A stretch of DNA of 64,000 nucleotides from Notospermus geniculatus. Its lineage: Eukaryota; Nemertea; Pilidiophora; Heteronemertea; Lineidae. Shown here one piece after another: positions 44,501 through 56,200 of the stretch (position 1 is the first letter of the stretch; each line of letters begins with the position of its first letter). A model generated the notes under the pieces. That model made no database searches. It saw nothing but the letters and a program-made list of their open reading frames with translations, and had not been told where the DNA came from. The position numbers and the translations under genes are program-made. The stretch spans positions 132,418 to 196,417 of the forward strand of contig NMRB01000778.1 in the NCBI GenBank assembly GCA_002633025.1. Direction: 5' to 3'.

Positions 44501-47500
44501 CATAGCAACCACCATCCTGAGAGTTCATCACCGTAGTTATCGAGGGTGTCGTCGTCTTGGCTACCGACATCAATGGCAAAGATGTTCTGAGCTCCCATGG
44601 CCCTCATGATATCAGCTGAAGGAGAGGATAAAAGGAGGTGGCTGGGAGGAACAGTTATCGGGGACTACCGTATAGTAGTCAAGTCTGTTTAACCCCACTT
44701 CTTAGCTGTGGGAGAAGAATGGCTTTAGTGAAGGATGCAGAGTTTTCTTGCTTGTTGAGTTGCCCATAGAGGGACAACTCCCACAAGAAATTGCCCACGT
44801 AGAGCAGCACTTTAGATGCTCTTTACAGCTTATACGAGAGGGAAGCTGAAGGAGTAAAGCTGGATCAGATCCTGAGATGGTGAAGTGTTGTTCCCGAGGC
44901 CTCACTCACCTGGTAGATTGTTGACATACCCTCCATCCAGGAGAAGATGACCGTCAACAGGATCACAGAGAGGTGGAAGGTACCCGGACAACGACATACT
45001 CGATCGGACATATCTCCATAGCGACCCAGACGTATGCACCCTCATCTTGGATGCAGAGATATCCGTAGTGATACAAAAATATGGGATCCACAGATCTTCG
45101 ATTTGTCGATCACAGAAGACGCCTTCGATTGATCGGTTGAAGGCACTGCCGCTCATCATGGAGGTGATGGGGTAGGTCAGGTCAAGGACCTTCTTCCATA
45201 ATGAGTTCATGTCCTGGAGATGGGATGAAGGAGAACATGTTAGCACTGACTCTGTGGCCCGGTTACACTGAACACACAGCGTTGCGAGGTGGCCACTAGA
45301 AATTTTCGCTGTCTACCGTTACGTATTTCCATTTGATCATCATATTTCATTATGCTACCCAAGCCAAAAAAAGTCAGGTAGCTGTACGTTCTGAATTAAC
45401 AGGGCCATAGAACAAGGACAAATGTTACAATGCTGAAGAGAATTCCGAATCACCACCATCGACTGACTACTTACCATGGACCACTCCCTAGCACGCTGTG
45501 TAAACCTGGTCAGATCTGTCTCCTCAGCCCACAGAGCACCCATGAAAGACCCTATACTCGTCCCACCGACCATGTCTATGGGGATCCCTGCCTCCTGCAT
45601 GGAACGAATCATGCCGATGTGGGCAATACCTCTGTGAAGAACAAGTTGGAAAGCTTGTGAAGAGAGGCGAGCATGACGGCAATCTGTGAACTTTGAAAGA
45701 CGACCATAGAACCAAGAAATCATCAAAGGCCATGATGAAAGGAGAACTTACCTGGCTCCACCTCCGCCTAATATCAGCCCGATGGAAGTCCCCGTCAAGA
45801 ACCGGGCCAAACGTGAGAAGTCACTCATGCGATCGGGTTCAACTGACTCGAATAGTTTCTTGTATGACTCAAGCTGTAAGGAGAATCAGTTGGAGCTACG
45901 GTAAGTTTGAAGTATTAGGTGCTAGCTGGGTCTGGTCTGTAGCTGTCGAAGGAATATGTCCAGAAGAAGTTGGAAGCATTGATTCTAGTGTTGACTTCCT
46001 GGTGATGCAAGTCCAGGGTTCAATACACGGGCAAATTCTACCTCTACAGTAACATGCTGTGAAGGAAACCAACGAAACTTACCATTCTCTCTGCACTCTT
46101 TCGACTAAAGACACGTTTAGGGCAGCGTATATGATGATGAGAGGAGCACCAACCACGAGCATTCAGCCATAACACAGTCTTGCGTTTCTCGGGTTTTTCT
46201 GAGTCCTCTCGATGCAGCAGTATCAGTTCTTTCTGAGCTCGAACCCCAATTTTCTCCAGCTGTTGTTCAACCTAAGAATGGGAAGAAGTGATGTTGGTTG
46301 ACAATGGTTACAAGATCATTAGACAGAAAAGCTGATCACAACTCGGGTGATGAAACATAACCAAGATCAGGGAATCGGGCTCGTCATGATCATCGGATCG
46401 GTTACGTCAAGATTGAAGAACCACCACTCTTCTGGTCAACCAAGAACTTGGGTCAGAGTGTCCTGATGCCAGTTCTGTAGCCATTATTCAAAGATGATTT
46501 TGTTGGACGTAGCAATACTTACCTTTCCCACTGAATGGTCCCCGTCGGCCTTTCCCACGATGAGGATACAATCAGCTTGGCGGATGCACTGCTGTGTCCA
46601 GGCGGTCATTTTCATATCACATTGGTAGAGCACCATTCTGTGTAAGTCTTCCTGCTGACCGAGCCAGGTCGACAGTCTATACTCATTCACACTGAGAAAA
46701 AACATAAAGTTTGGTGAAAGATGGGTGAATATGCTCCCCTTTCACTGGTCATGAACTTGTTTCAGGTTCTGCAGTGTTGAGGGCTATAGGACAGACCATG
46801 ATTTTAAACATGGTGTGGTTTTACGCACAGACGTTCGGTTAGATGGGCACCATTTCACTGCGACACATTGTATAGGGCCAATGGCCCTACTCATGACGTC
46901 ATGACACCGTGTCCTTCTGTACAGGAGGAAAGGGTGTCATGAGTAGGACCGTCACACTGAATGGTGTCATAGACGAACACATGTGGTTTTACCTAGCTAT
47001 TCATCTCAGAAGTGTAGGGGGGCTGGTCCAGAGTTGAACCTACCTGTCCAGAGCTGCCGGTCCAAGTCTCTTCTGAATGATTTCACTTGTAAGTCTCAGT
47101 GTGGGACCTAATGGAAGGAAACACAACGGGTTACAAGTATATTCATGGTTACAGCTATGCACTTCATTGAGGTTCAGCACTCAACAGACCCAAGAGTGCT
47201 GCAATATGACCGTGGATCTGTTGGCAAATAGTTAGTTGGCCCCACCGTCATGCAGGACATGGGCTGAGACTTCGTCCCCTCCCCCCTGGTTAGAAATGGA
47301 ATGGGTTACTAGGTTACAGCTGTGGATTTCTTTGGCCTTCAATATGATCAAGGATCTGTTGTCAAGTGGTTAGTTGGCCCAACCATCAGCCATGCATGAG
47401 GTGGAATGATGCTGGGCCTTCGCTCCCCTGGTTAGAGTGTGGTGTAGGGTTAAGGATCTTGTTTCTACATGGTCTGTGGTGGAATTTGTGAGCAGGCTGA

Positions 47501-50500
47501 CTCTCGGCAGATATTCATATAGACGATTCTCGAATTCGTAGATCTGCACACTTCCACCACAATCTCAAGCAGAACCTCGATCTGAAACCGGCTGACGTGA
47601 CGCAATCCATGATTCAGCAATGGTCGAGTCTGACGCAACATCGTCGAAGTCACCGTCGTAGGGTTCTCTGCGTCACGTCATTCAGTTTCAGATCGAGGTT
47701 ATGGTTGAGATTTCGGCGGAAGTGCACAGATTGGCGTTTTCGTCATTTGAGAACAGTCTATCAAAAGGTCTGACTCGTGATCATTCACAGTCTACAGCAA
47801 GCTGTTACATTACATGCATCACTCGCTAGGAATATGTTAACTAAAAGCCAACACCATGATGACTGACTCACAGTTCGACAGATCAAACCGGCGACTTTTA
47901 TCTCCAACTGGAACAAAAACATCAGTTTTGTAGAACTCGTTCAGGAGAAAGAGACTACAGTGAAACAGGACATGGCTTTCGGGAGTCTCGTCCAACTTAA
48001 GGACTGACTTATTAGGACAAAGAATATAGTATGTTGAGCATTACGTAGCACTTTTCACTGTCACGCATACAAAGAATATAGTATGTTGAGCAGTTACGTA
48101 GCACTTTTCACTGTCACACAGTTCTCAAAGCGCTTCCCATTGAACCTCAGTCGCCGTGATAACAGCAGCGGCCCAAACAACAGGTCACTCACTGCATTCT
48201 TGATCCTATCGCACAAGTTCAGGACACAAACAGGGTATCGAACCCTAGGCCTCTTGGACGTGAGTACAACTGTACAAATCTGCTCCGAAACCCCATGTCT
48301 TACACCTACCTATTCCATTCAGAGCGTACTGAAGTTCCAGGGTGAAGTTGTTCAGAGGCACGTCGTCCGAGGCCGGGAGGACAGCAACAGTAGCCAAGTT
48401 AGCCACTGTTGACCTGGATTCCTTTTCTGAAAGGCAAGAATGAAAATGATCAGAAACGACTCAAAAATAGTGAACTGTGTGCAAAATGTGGTGGAACATG
48501 GAGGGGAAGTTGTCTTACCGAGTAATGGTGACTTGTTGGTTTCTTGTAAAGTTCCCAAGATCCTTTTTCCTAGGAGATGGATCAGACGTGTCACAATCTG
48601 CGGGTGTTTATGTTTTATCATGTTCAGGAGTTCAGAAGGGATCTTGGCGAGTTCAGTGTCCCTGACAGCCAGAACTGTCGTCGCTCTCTCAGTCTGCGTG
48701 AGAACCTCCACGATGCCGATCAGTTCACCTCGGCCGTACTCTCCGACAAGTTCCTTCTTGCCGTCGCTTCTCGTCACGATGTTCCTCAACCTCCCGTTCA
48801 GGATGATGTAGACGCAGTCGGATAAATCACCTTGTCTGAAAATAAACAGCAGTCACTTTAGACTTCAGCCTGGCATAATCCCTTCTATGTTCTGCATGCA
48901 TTCAATGGCATGTGTAGGGACCACTGGGTTTGAACTTGGTGTCAGATTCCTAGTGTGTGCCTGCCAGCATCTTCTATTGGAAGTCATCAATGAACTGTAT
49001 TTGAATGTCAGTGGTACTCACCGGTACAGCGGCCGTCCAGCTTCAATCTGCATCCAATCCAAAGCAAAATCAATCTGACGAACAAACGGCGACATACGAC
49101 TCACAATCGTATGTGCCGTGTTCAAAACAACGTTTGGCTGGACTCGCATTATGCTGAAATCAAACAAGAACTCTTATCACAAGTTGCAACAGCATTCTGT
49201 TTGGCTGAGCCCCCAGCCATCCCTCCACAAGTGGATCTTCAAATCAAGATCTGAAGGGTACAGTAGTAGTGCTGAAATCTTGCGGGCCACCCTCATTAGA
49301 GTGTCCTCACAGAGGGCAAGGTTGGGCAATTCTGACTGATCGCCTCGTAAAACTATCATAGACTCGTACCTGTAGAAGTCTTTCTTCGTGATCACAACAC
49401 ATTTGGATTCTGTTTTGGCACGGATTGTGAAGAATGATGGTTCACCAGTCAGGACAGCCAGACCACCGACCAATTCCCCTGGGGTCGCTGAGAACAGAGA
49501 GATCTGGAAATGACACAATAAAACACAATTTATTTCATACTTTGCAGGTTTTAGCTCTGACGATGACCAAGAAAGTTGCCTCAGTTTTAAACTGTTTACT
49601 CCATGATTCACATGATGCTACTGTGCAGTAGCTAAGTTACTAAAGAGAATGACTGAAGAACCACCCGGTACTTGTATTTCAAATCATAGTTGAGTTCATG
49701 ATTAGCAAGTCAAATGCTGGACTCTGGATCAGCTGCAATGGTTGAGCTCCCCCTTGTCTCCATGTCCTATCCAGTGTCACCCGCCACTCACCTCCTTTTC
49801 TTCGTGGCCGACCACTTGTTGTGCACACTGTAGGTGTCCTGTGACCACGTAATAAAGACTTGCATCTTGGTCGCCCTGTTTTGTCAGGATTACTCCAGCT
49901 CTGAACACCTGTAGCTTCAGCTTATCATCCAGGATATTGGCATCCTAAAATTTAGAAAGTAAGGCGGGGATATGTCCTTGTCCCGGAGTTAAATCATGTC
50001 ACTGACGAATGTAGCGCACTAAGATGTCGGCGCAAGAGTACATGTGATTTCAACCATGATGCGATGTACATGTGGCACACTTTGTCGTCAACATCAGCAT
50101 GGTGGACTGCCAGTTACATTGGCATCACAATGAGCCACTTCACAAGCTCTGTACACCTTTTCGATCTTTCTCAAGCCTTGGAAATGCCCAAGAAGCCAAC
50201 TTTTCCACCCATGTAGCGTTGTGAACCAACCTGGAGCTCCAGTAAGAGAAGAAGATCCGACTTCGCCTTCTTGATGATGGATGCGTCGTCAGGCTCCTGG
50301 TTCTCTGCATCCTGCTCCCTCTCAATGTAACTGACTTCATCAGTGATGCTGACACGCTTACGCTCTGGTTTTGACTTTGTCGGACTGACATCAGAATCAA
50401 GGAATGTCTGTAAAACAGAAATACAGTGGACCCTCCCTTAGTGGACACCCCTGTCAGGAGGACACCTCTCTATTAAGGACACCGAAATTCAATGCTAAAC

Positions 50501-52224
50501 TGGTTGTCTTTTCATTTTGCCCTCTAAAGGACACCTCTCAATTAAGGACAGCATCTGGCTGCAGCGAGAAAACTACAAGGGTTGCATCAGTGTTTAGATC
50601 GGCAGGCCTTCAGCTGTGTGAAAGTTTCGAATTCGATGAAATGATCTTGAAGTTTTAGGAATAATTCAACTTCATACATACCTGACGACTGGGAGGGGTA
50701 CCGATCGACAGTGGATCTCGCTGATCATCAAATGTCGTCAGTCGTGCTTGGCTCAAGGCTGCTTCGAAATCCGACGGTGCAGCCTCCCCATCGAATTCAT
50801 CGGAATGTTTGGATGGCCGTGCTATCCAAAGGGAAAACATACACCCATGAAGGACTCAGTGAGTTAAATCATTCGCACTGACTTGCCAAGATGATGCAAA
50901 ACTGGTTGTCCACAGAATAGAGGCCTTGCAAATGACGTCACAAGCCGCCATGCTGGGGGGCACATACCGCAGAGGCGCAGCGAAATGTCCCAATGACGTT
51001 ACGTCAAACACTGGCGTCGCGCACTTCACGCAGGCCACGCCACGGTCAGTTCACACCTCTGCCCACTTGCCCCTCAGCATGGCCGCCAGGATGACGTCAT
51101 TGCAAGGCCTCTATAGGTGATAGCCTTGAGCGCAGGTGGAAAATGTATATAGGTCTCAAAGCAATGAAAGTCAAGGAGGATAAGCTTCAGTTGCCCTCAT
51201 CATAGTAAGATTTGTCTCCTCTACCAAGAAAGGATTATCAAAACCACCTATTTTAGCTGTTGTGGTGCATAAACCCAAGTTAGAATATTTTTCAAAACAT
51301 ACTGGGCTGTATTCAAAAAGGGTATCATCGCGCGATTTAAGCAGGTGATCCACTGTTGCGATTTTGGCTTGAGACGGGGTTGCGGTCCCTTGCGATTACC
51401 TTATATGGCAATCGGAAGTCCTTATAAGGTGATCGCATGGCATCGCAACCCTGTCTCAAACAAGGATCGCGACAGTGGATTCGCCGTTTAAGACTTATGT
51501 AACTTGACTAAATGGACACACTTCCACCATGCATTTGACGAAGTTACACACGTCTAAGTCTTAAACACCCTTTTTGAATACGGCCCACATAGTTTGTGAT
51601 CTAGTAGTACAAAATGTGCAATTGGATATACCATGGAAGTCCAAATGGCATTGAAATGTTTAAAGTGGGTTACCATGTCTAGTAGATTAAGATTCGGATA
51701 ATGATCATGATTAACCGGTTAGATGAGCTGGAACGTTTTATCCAGGCAGTTGAATAAAAGTGGAAATCTTCGAAGACTTTGCTTTAACTTCTTAAGCCAT
51801 GGTTAGGAACTTAGCCACGGTTATGAGTTGCAGCTTTGATGTCGACATCAACTGCAAAAGGTCTCTACCACTACAACATGACAAAGCCATCTTCAAAGTG
51901 ACTGATCTATCACACACAAAATAACTGATATACTACAAAACACATCAACAAATTCTTGAAGTAATCTTCCCCGGAGATGTAATTTAGATGGAGCAGCATG
52001 TGTAGCAGCAGTGATTGTTTGTATTGCGTCGCGTGTGGAGCAGTTTTTGCTGTTATTGATGTAGTTTAAAACTTTTAGGTGAAGTAGATGTAACGGTAAT
52101 GATCGGTGTCTCATATAGAGCACACAGCAAGCACCCAAGGTGAAACCTGACGTTGACACCTTACCTATGACACAGTCTGACACGTAAGACTGACGGCGTA
52201 GGTAGCGCCCCTTACGTGGTGAAG
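41580..52224 (-). CDS. PNPLA6/7-like: Neuropathy target esterase / PNPLA6-7-like lysophospholipase, 20 exons, 5' incomplete
   Basis: Exons, 5' to 3': 52165-52224, 50682-50821, 50231-50407, 49792-49944, 49370-49503, 49022-49153, 48519-48835, 48310-48426, 47044-47107, 46523-46691, 46083-46271, 45752-45873, 45475-45631, 44910-45213, 44467-44615, 44148-44300, 43688-43837, 43324-43420, 41924-42084, 41580-41651; all phases fit, about 1004 aa. Family members are ~1300-1370 aa: the N-terminal membrane segment and first cyclic-nucleotide-binding domain are missing. Domains: Ser-rich linker ([10 protein letters not shown]), second CNB ([18 protein letters not shown]), third CNB ([13 protein letters not shown]), then patatin with oxyanion hole GGGGARG, nucleophile motif GTSIG and DGG Asp ([10 protein letters not shown]). 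It hydrolyses phosphatidylcholine and lysophosphatidylcholine on the ER in relatives. The acidic C-terminus ends NASAPI. Confidence 0.95.
41690..41890 (+). mobile_element. tRNA-derived SINE, full length (esterase last intron)
   Basis: Head: GGCATGGCGGCGCAGAGC and a B-box-like AGTGGTTCATACCC. Tail: GAATGAGCTGCTCTTTGAG through TTTCTGGAGAGATTGGGG. The allelic copy is 58546-58735, minus strand. Confidence 0.7.
43600..43682 (-). mobile_element. tRNA-like SINE head beside an esterase exon
   Basis: On the minus strand GGTGTAGTGGCCGG serves as A box and GGGTTCAATTCCCGG as B box. It starts a few bases after the donor of exon 43688-43837; the right-arm copy is 56923-57005. The cloverleaf looks complete but it is intronic and tail-less; a tRNA pseudogene is possible. 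Confidence 0.6.
43890..44095 (-). mobile_element. tRNA-derived SINE, full length (esterase intron)
   Basis: Minus-strand B box (CAGGTTCGATACCTGG) and the family tail (GAGCTGCTCCTTGAGTTC-type, inverted). The right-arm allele is 56520-56716 on the plus strand. Confidence 0.7.
47514..47763. mobile_element. Long hairpin MITE at the inner edge of the left arm
   Basis: CAGAACCTCGATCTGAAACC and ...TTTCAGATCGAGGTTATGG are inverted, with GACGTGACGCA and TGCGTCACGTC nearer the centre. It lies 72 bp inside the arm boundary (47835); its right-arm copy is 52640-52890. Confidence 0.65.
50919..51114. mobile_element. 196-bp MITE, ends GAGGCCTTGCAA
   Basis: The inverted ends GAGGCCTTGCAAATGACGTC and GACGTCATTGCAAGGCCTC have TA on both sides. 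The interior carries CGCCATGCTG / CAGCATGGCC, extending the inverted repeat. Intronic in the esterase gene. Confidence 0.75.
51303..51587. mobile_element. 285-bp MITE, ends GGGCTGTATTCAAAAAGGG
   Basis: The terminal inverse is CCCTTTTTGAATACGGCCC. GATCCACTGT and ACAGTGGAT form an inner inverted pair. It resembles the GCCCCGTATTCATAAAAC element (54480-54586) in its first ~15 bp, so the two may share a transposase. Confidence 0.7.
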
Positions 52225-53293
52225 CTGAAATTTATTAAGTTAAGATAGAACTTAAGCAACTACATGATCTCTAATACTGTGCACAACTCCTTTGATAACT
52301 GGACTTCATTCAAAGGAGAAACTGTTTGAACTTAGGTTCTTCTCTTTCTATTTGTGACAACTCCTAATCACAACCCAACCCTTACGTATACAGGCAGGTA
52401 TGTACGCCAGGTTAAATGCTACCAACTTACCTATACACCATTGGCTAACAAAGAAGCTTATGCTAGAAATTTTACCAGTGACATTTCCCATTCACCCAAG
52501 CAAGGCAAAGACAATTGTACATGTACTTTCATGAACACTTTTATTACATTTACATGGACAAATGNATATTCCTAGCGAGTGATGCATGTAATGTAACAGC
52601 TTGCTGTAGACTGTGAATGATCACGAGTCAGACCTTTTGATAGACTGTTCTCAAATGACGAAAACGCCAATCTGTGCACTTCCGCCGAAATCTCAACCAT
52701 AACCTCGATCTGAAACTGAATGACGTGACGCAGAGAACCCTACGACGGTGACTTCGACGATGTTGCGTCAGACTCGACCATTGCTGAATCATGGATTGCG
52801 TCACGTCAGCCGGTTTCAGATCGAGGTTCTGCTTGAGATTGTGGTGGAAGTGTGCAGATCTACGAATTCGAGAATCGTCTATATGAATATCTGCCGAGAG
52901 TCAGCCTGCTCACAAATTCCACCACAGACCATGTAGAAACAAGATCCTTAACCCTACACCACACTCTAACCAGGGGAGCGAAGGCCCAGCATCATTCCAC
53001 CTCATGCATGGCTGATGGTTGGGCCAACTAACCACTTGACAACAGATCCTTGATCATATTGAAGGCCAAAGAAATCCACAGCTGTAACCTAGTAACCCAT
53101 TCCATTTCTAACCAGGGGGGAGGGGACGAAGTCTCAGCCCATGTCCTGCATGACGGTGGGGCCAACTAACTATTTGCCAACAGATCCACGGTCATATTGC
53201 AGCACTCTTGGGTCTGTTGAGTGCTGAACCTCAATGAAGTGCATAGCTGTAACCATGAATATACTTGTAACCCGTTGTGTTTCCTTCCATTAG
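52225..53293. other. Junction region: intron ends of both arms and a lone N
   Basis: 52225-52564 is presumed intron of the left-haplotype esterase gene upstream of its first visible exon. 52565 is a single N. From 52566 the sequence is the inverse of 47835 downward, part of an esterase intron of the other copy. No exon lies in it. Confidence 0.8.
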
Positions 53294-56200
53294 GTCCCAC
53301 ACTGAGACTTACAAGTGAAATCATTCAGAAGAGACTTGGACCGGCAGCTCTGGACAGGTAGGTTCAACTCTGGACCAGCCCCCCTACACTTCTGAGATGA
53401 ATAGCTAGGTACAACCACATGTGTTCGTCTATGACACCATTCAGTGTGACGGTCCTACTCATGACACCCTTTCCTCCTGTACAGGAGGACACGGTGTCAT
53501 GACGTCATGAGTAGGGCCATTGGCCCTATACAATGTGTCGCAGTGAAATGGTGCCCATCTAGACAAACGTCTGTGCGTAAAACCACACCATGTTTAAAAT
53601 CATGGTCTGTCCTATAGCCCTCAACACTGCAGAACCTAACAAGTTAATGACCAGTGAAAGGAGAGCATATTCACCCATCTTTCACCAAACTTTATGTTTT
53701 TTCTCAGTGTGAATGAGTATAGACTGTCGACCTGGCTCGGTCAACAGGAAGACTTACACAGAATGGTGCTCTACCAATGTGATATGAAAATGACCGCCTG
53801 GACACAGCAGTGCATCCGCCAAGCTGATTGTATTCTCATCGTGGGAAAGGCTGACGGGGACCATTCAGTTGGAAAGGTAAGTATTGCTACGTCCAACAAA
53901 ATCATCTTTGAATAATGGCTACAGAACTGGCATCAGGACACTCTGACCCAAGTTCTTGGTTGACCAGAAGAGTGGTGGTTCTTCAATCTCAACGTAACCG
54001 ATCCGATGACCATGAGACTGCTGAAACGAGCCAGATTCCCCTGACCTTGGTTACGTTTCATCACCCGAGTTGTGATCAGCTTTTCTGTCTAATGATCATG
54101 TGACCATTGTCAACCAACATCACTTCTTCCCATTCTTAGGTTGAACAACAGCTGGAGAAAATCGGGGTTCGGGCTCAGAAGGAACTGATACTGCTGCATC
54201 GAGAGGACTCAGAAAAACCCGAGAAACGTAAGACTGTGTTATGGCTGAACGCTCGTGGTTGGTGCTCCTCTCATCATCATATACGCTGCCCTAAACGTGT
54301 TTTTAGTCGAAAGAGCGCGGAAAGAATGGTAAGTTTCGTTGGTTTCCTTCACAGCATGTTACTGTAGAGGTAGAATTTGTCCGTGTATTGAACACTGGAC
54401 TTGCATCACCTGGAAGTCAACACTAGAATCAATGCTTCCAACTTCTTCTGGACATATTCCTTCGACAGCTACAGACCAGGCCCCGTATTCATAAAACTAC
54501 TTAAGTCTAAGTATGACACTTATCCTTTGTTCAACACAAAAGATAAGTATCACACTTTGACTTAAGTAGTTTTATGAATACGGGGCCAGATGCAGCTAGC
54601 ACCTAATGCTTCAAACTTATCTCAGCTCCAACTGATTCTCCTTACAGCTTGAGTCATACAAGAAACTATTCGAGTCAGCTGAACCCGATCGCATGAGTGA
54701 TTTCTCACGCTTGGCCCGGTTCTTGACGGGGACTTCCATCGGGCTGATATTAGGCGGAGGTGGAGCCAGGTAAGTTAACTCCTTTCATCATGGCCTTTGA
54801 TGATTTCTTGGTTCTATGGTCTTCTTTCAAAGTTCACAGATTGCCACGTTGCTCGCCTCTCTTTACAAGCTTTCTGACTTGTTCTTCACAGAGGTATTGC
54901 CCACATCGGCATGATTCGTTCCATGCAGGAGGCAGGGATCCCTATTGACATGGTCGGTGGGACGAGTATAGGGTCCTTCATGGGTGCTCTGTGGGCCGAG
55001 GAGACAGATCTGACCAGGTTCACACAGCGTGCTAGGGAGTGGTCCATGGTAAGTAGTCAGTCGATGGTGGTGATTCGGAATTCTCTTCAGCATTGTAACA
55101 TTTGTCCTTGTTCTATGGCCCTGTTAATTCAGAATGTACAGCTACCTGACTTTTTTGGATTGGGTAGCATTATGAAATATGATGATCAAATGGAAATACA
55201 TACAGATAGACAGCGAAAATTTCTCGTGGCCACTTCACAACAATGTGTGTTTAGTGTAAAGACTTCAGCCACACTTTCATTAAAAGTCTGACCTTTTTCA
55301 ATGCTTCAAGCAAAGAGAAAGGCTGACTTCAGGTATACTTCAGGCTAATGTAGGCCGAGGATAAGGCCCAAAGAGTCATTCGAACACAGAGTCACTGCTA
55401 ACATCTTCTGCTTCATCCTATCCCCAGGACATGAACTCATTATGGAAGAAGGTCCTCGACCTGACCTACCCCATCACCTCGATGATGAGCGGCAGTGCCT
55501 TCAACCGATCAATCGAAGGTGTCTTCTGTGATCGACAAATCGAAGATCTGTGGATCCCATATTTTTGTATCACGACGGATATCTCTGCATCTAAGATGAG
55601 GGTGCATACGTCTGGGTCGCTATGGAGATACGTCCGATCGAGTATGTCGTTGTCGGGGTACCTTCCACCTCTCTGTGATCCTGTTGACGGTCATCTTCTC
55701 CTGGATGGAGGATACGTCAACAATCTACCAGGTGAGTGAGGCCTTGGGCAGGACACTTCACCATCTCTGCTCCTTCAGCTTCCCTCTCGTATAAGCTGTA
55801 AAGAGCATCTAAAGTGTTGCTCCACGTGGGCAATTTCTTGTGGGAGTTGGCCCTCTATGGGCAACTCAACCATGCAAGAAAACTCAGCATCATTCATTGA
55901 AGCCATTCTTTTCCCATAGCTAATAAGCAGGATGAAAATGGCTTGACTACTAATGGTAGTCCCTGACTACTGTTCCTCCTAGCCACATCCTTTCATCCTC
56001 TCCTTCAGCTGATATCATGAGGGCCATGGGAGCTCAGAACATCTTTGCCATTGATGTCGGTAGCCAAGACGACGACAACCTGGATAACTATGGTGATGAA
56101 CTCTCAGGATGGTGGTTGCTATGGAAACGATGGAATCCATGGGCTTCCAGAGTCAAGGTAGGCCAGAATGCCTCCTTTATCTAAGGTCATAGGTATAGAC

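Larger units (their letters stand above)
35809..47835. repeat. Left arm of a ~12-kb inverted repeat
   Basis: This arm is the reverse complement of 52566-64000, with single-base differences and indels. It holds the last five SMYD exons and the last twelve esterase exons. The outer boundary cannot be seen because the right arm runs out of the window. Confidence 0.97.
47836..52564. other. Single-copy spacer between the inverted arms
   Basis: It holds the eight upstream esterase exons (48310-52224) and no inverted counterpart. Inside are two large MITEs (50919-51114, 51303-51587) and a decayed TACAGTGGAACC copy (50424-50550). Its right edge meets the lone N at 52565. Confidence 0.9.
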
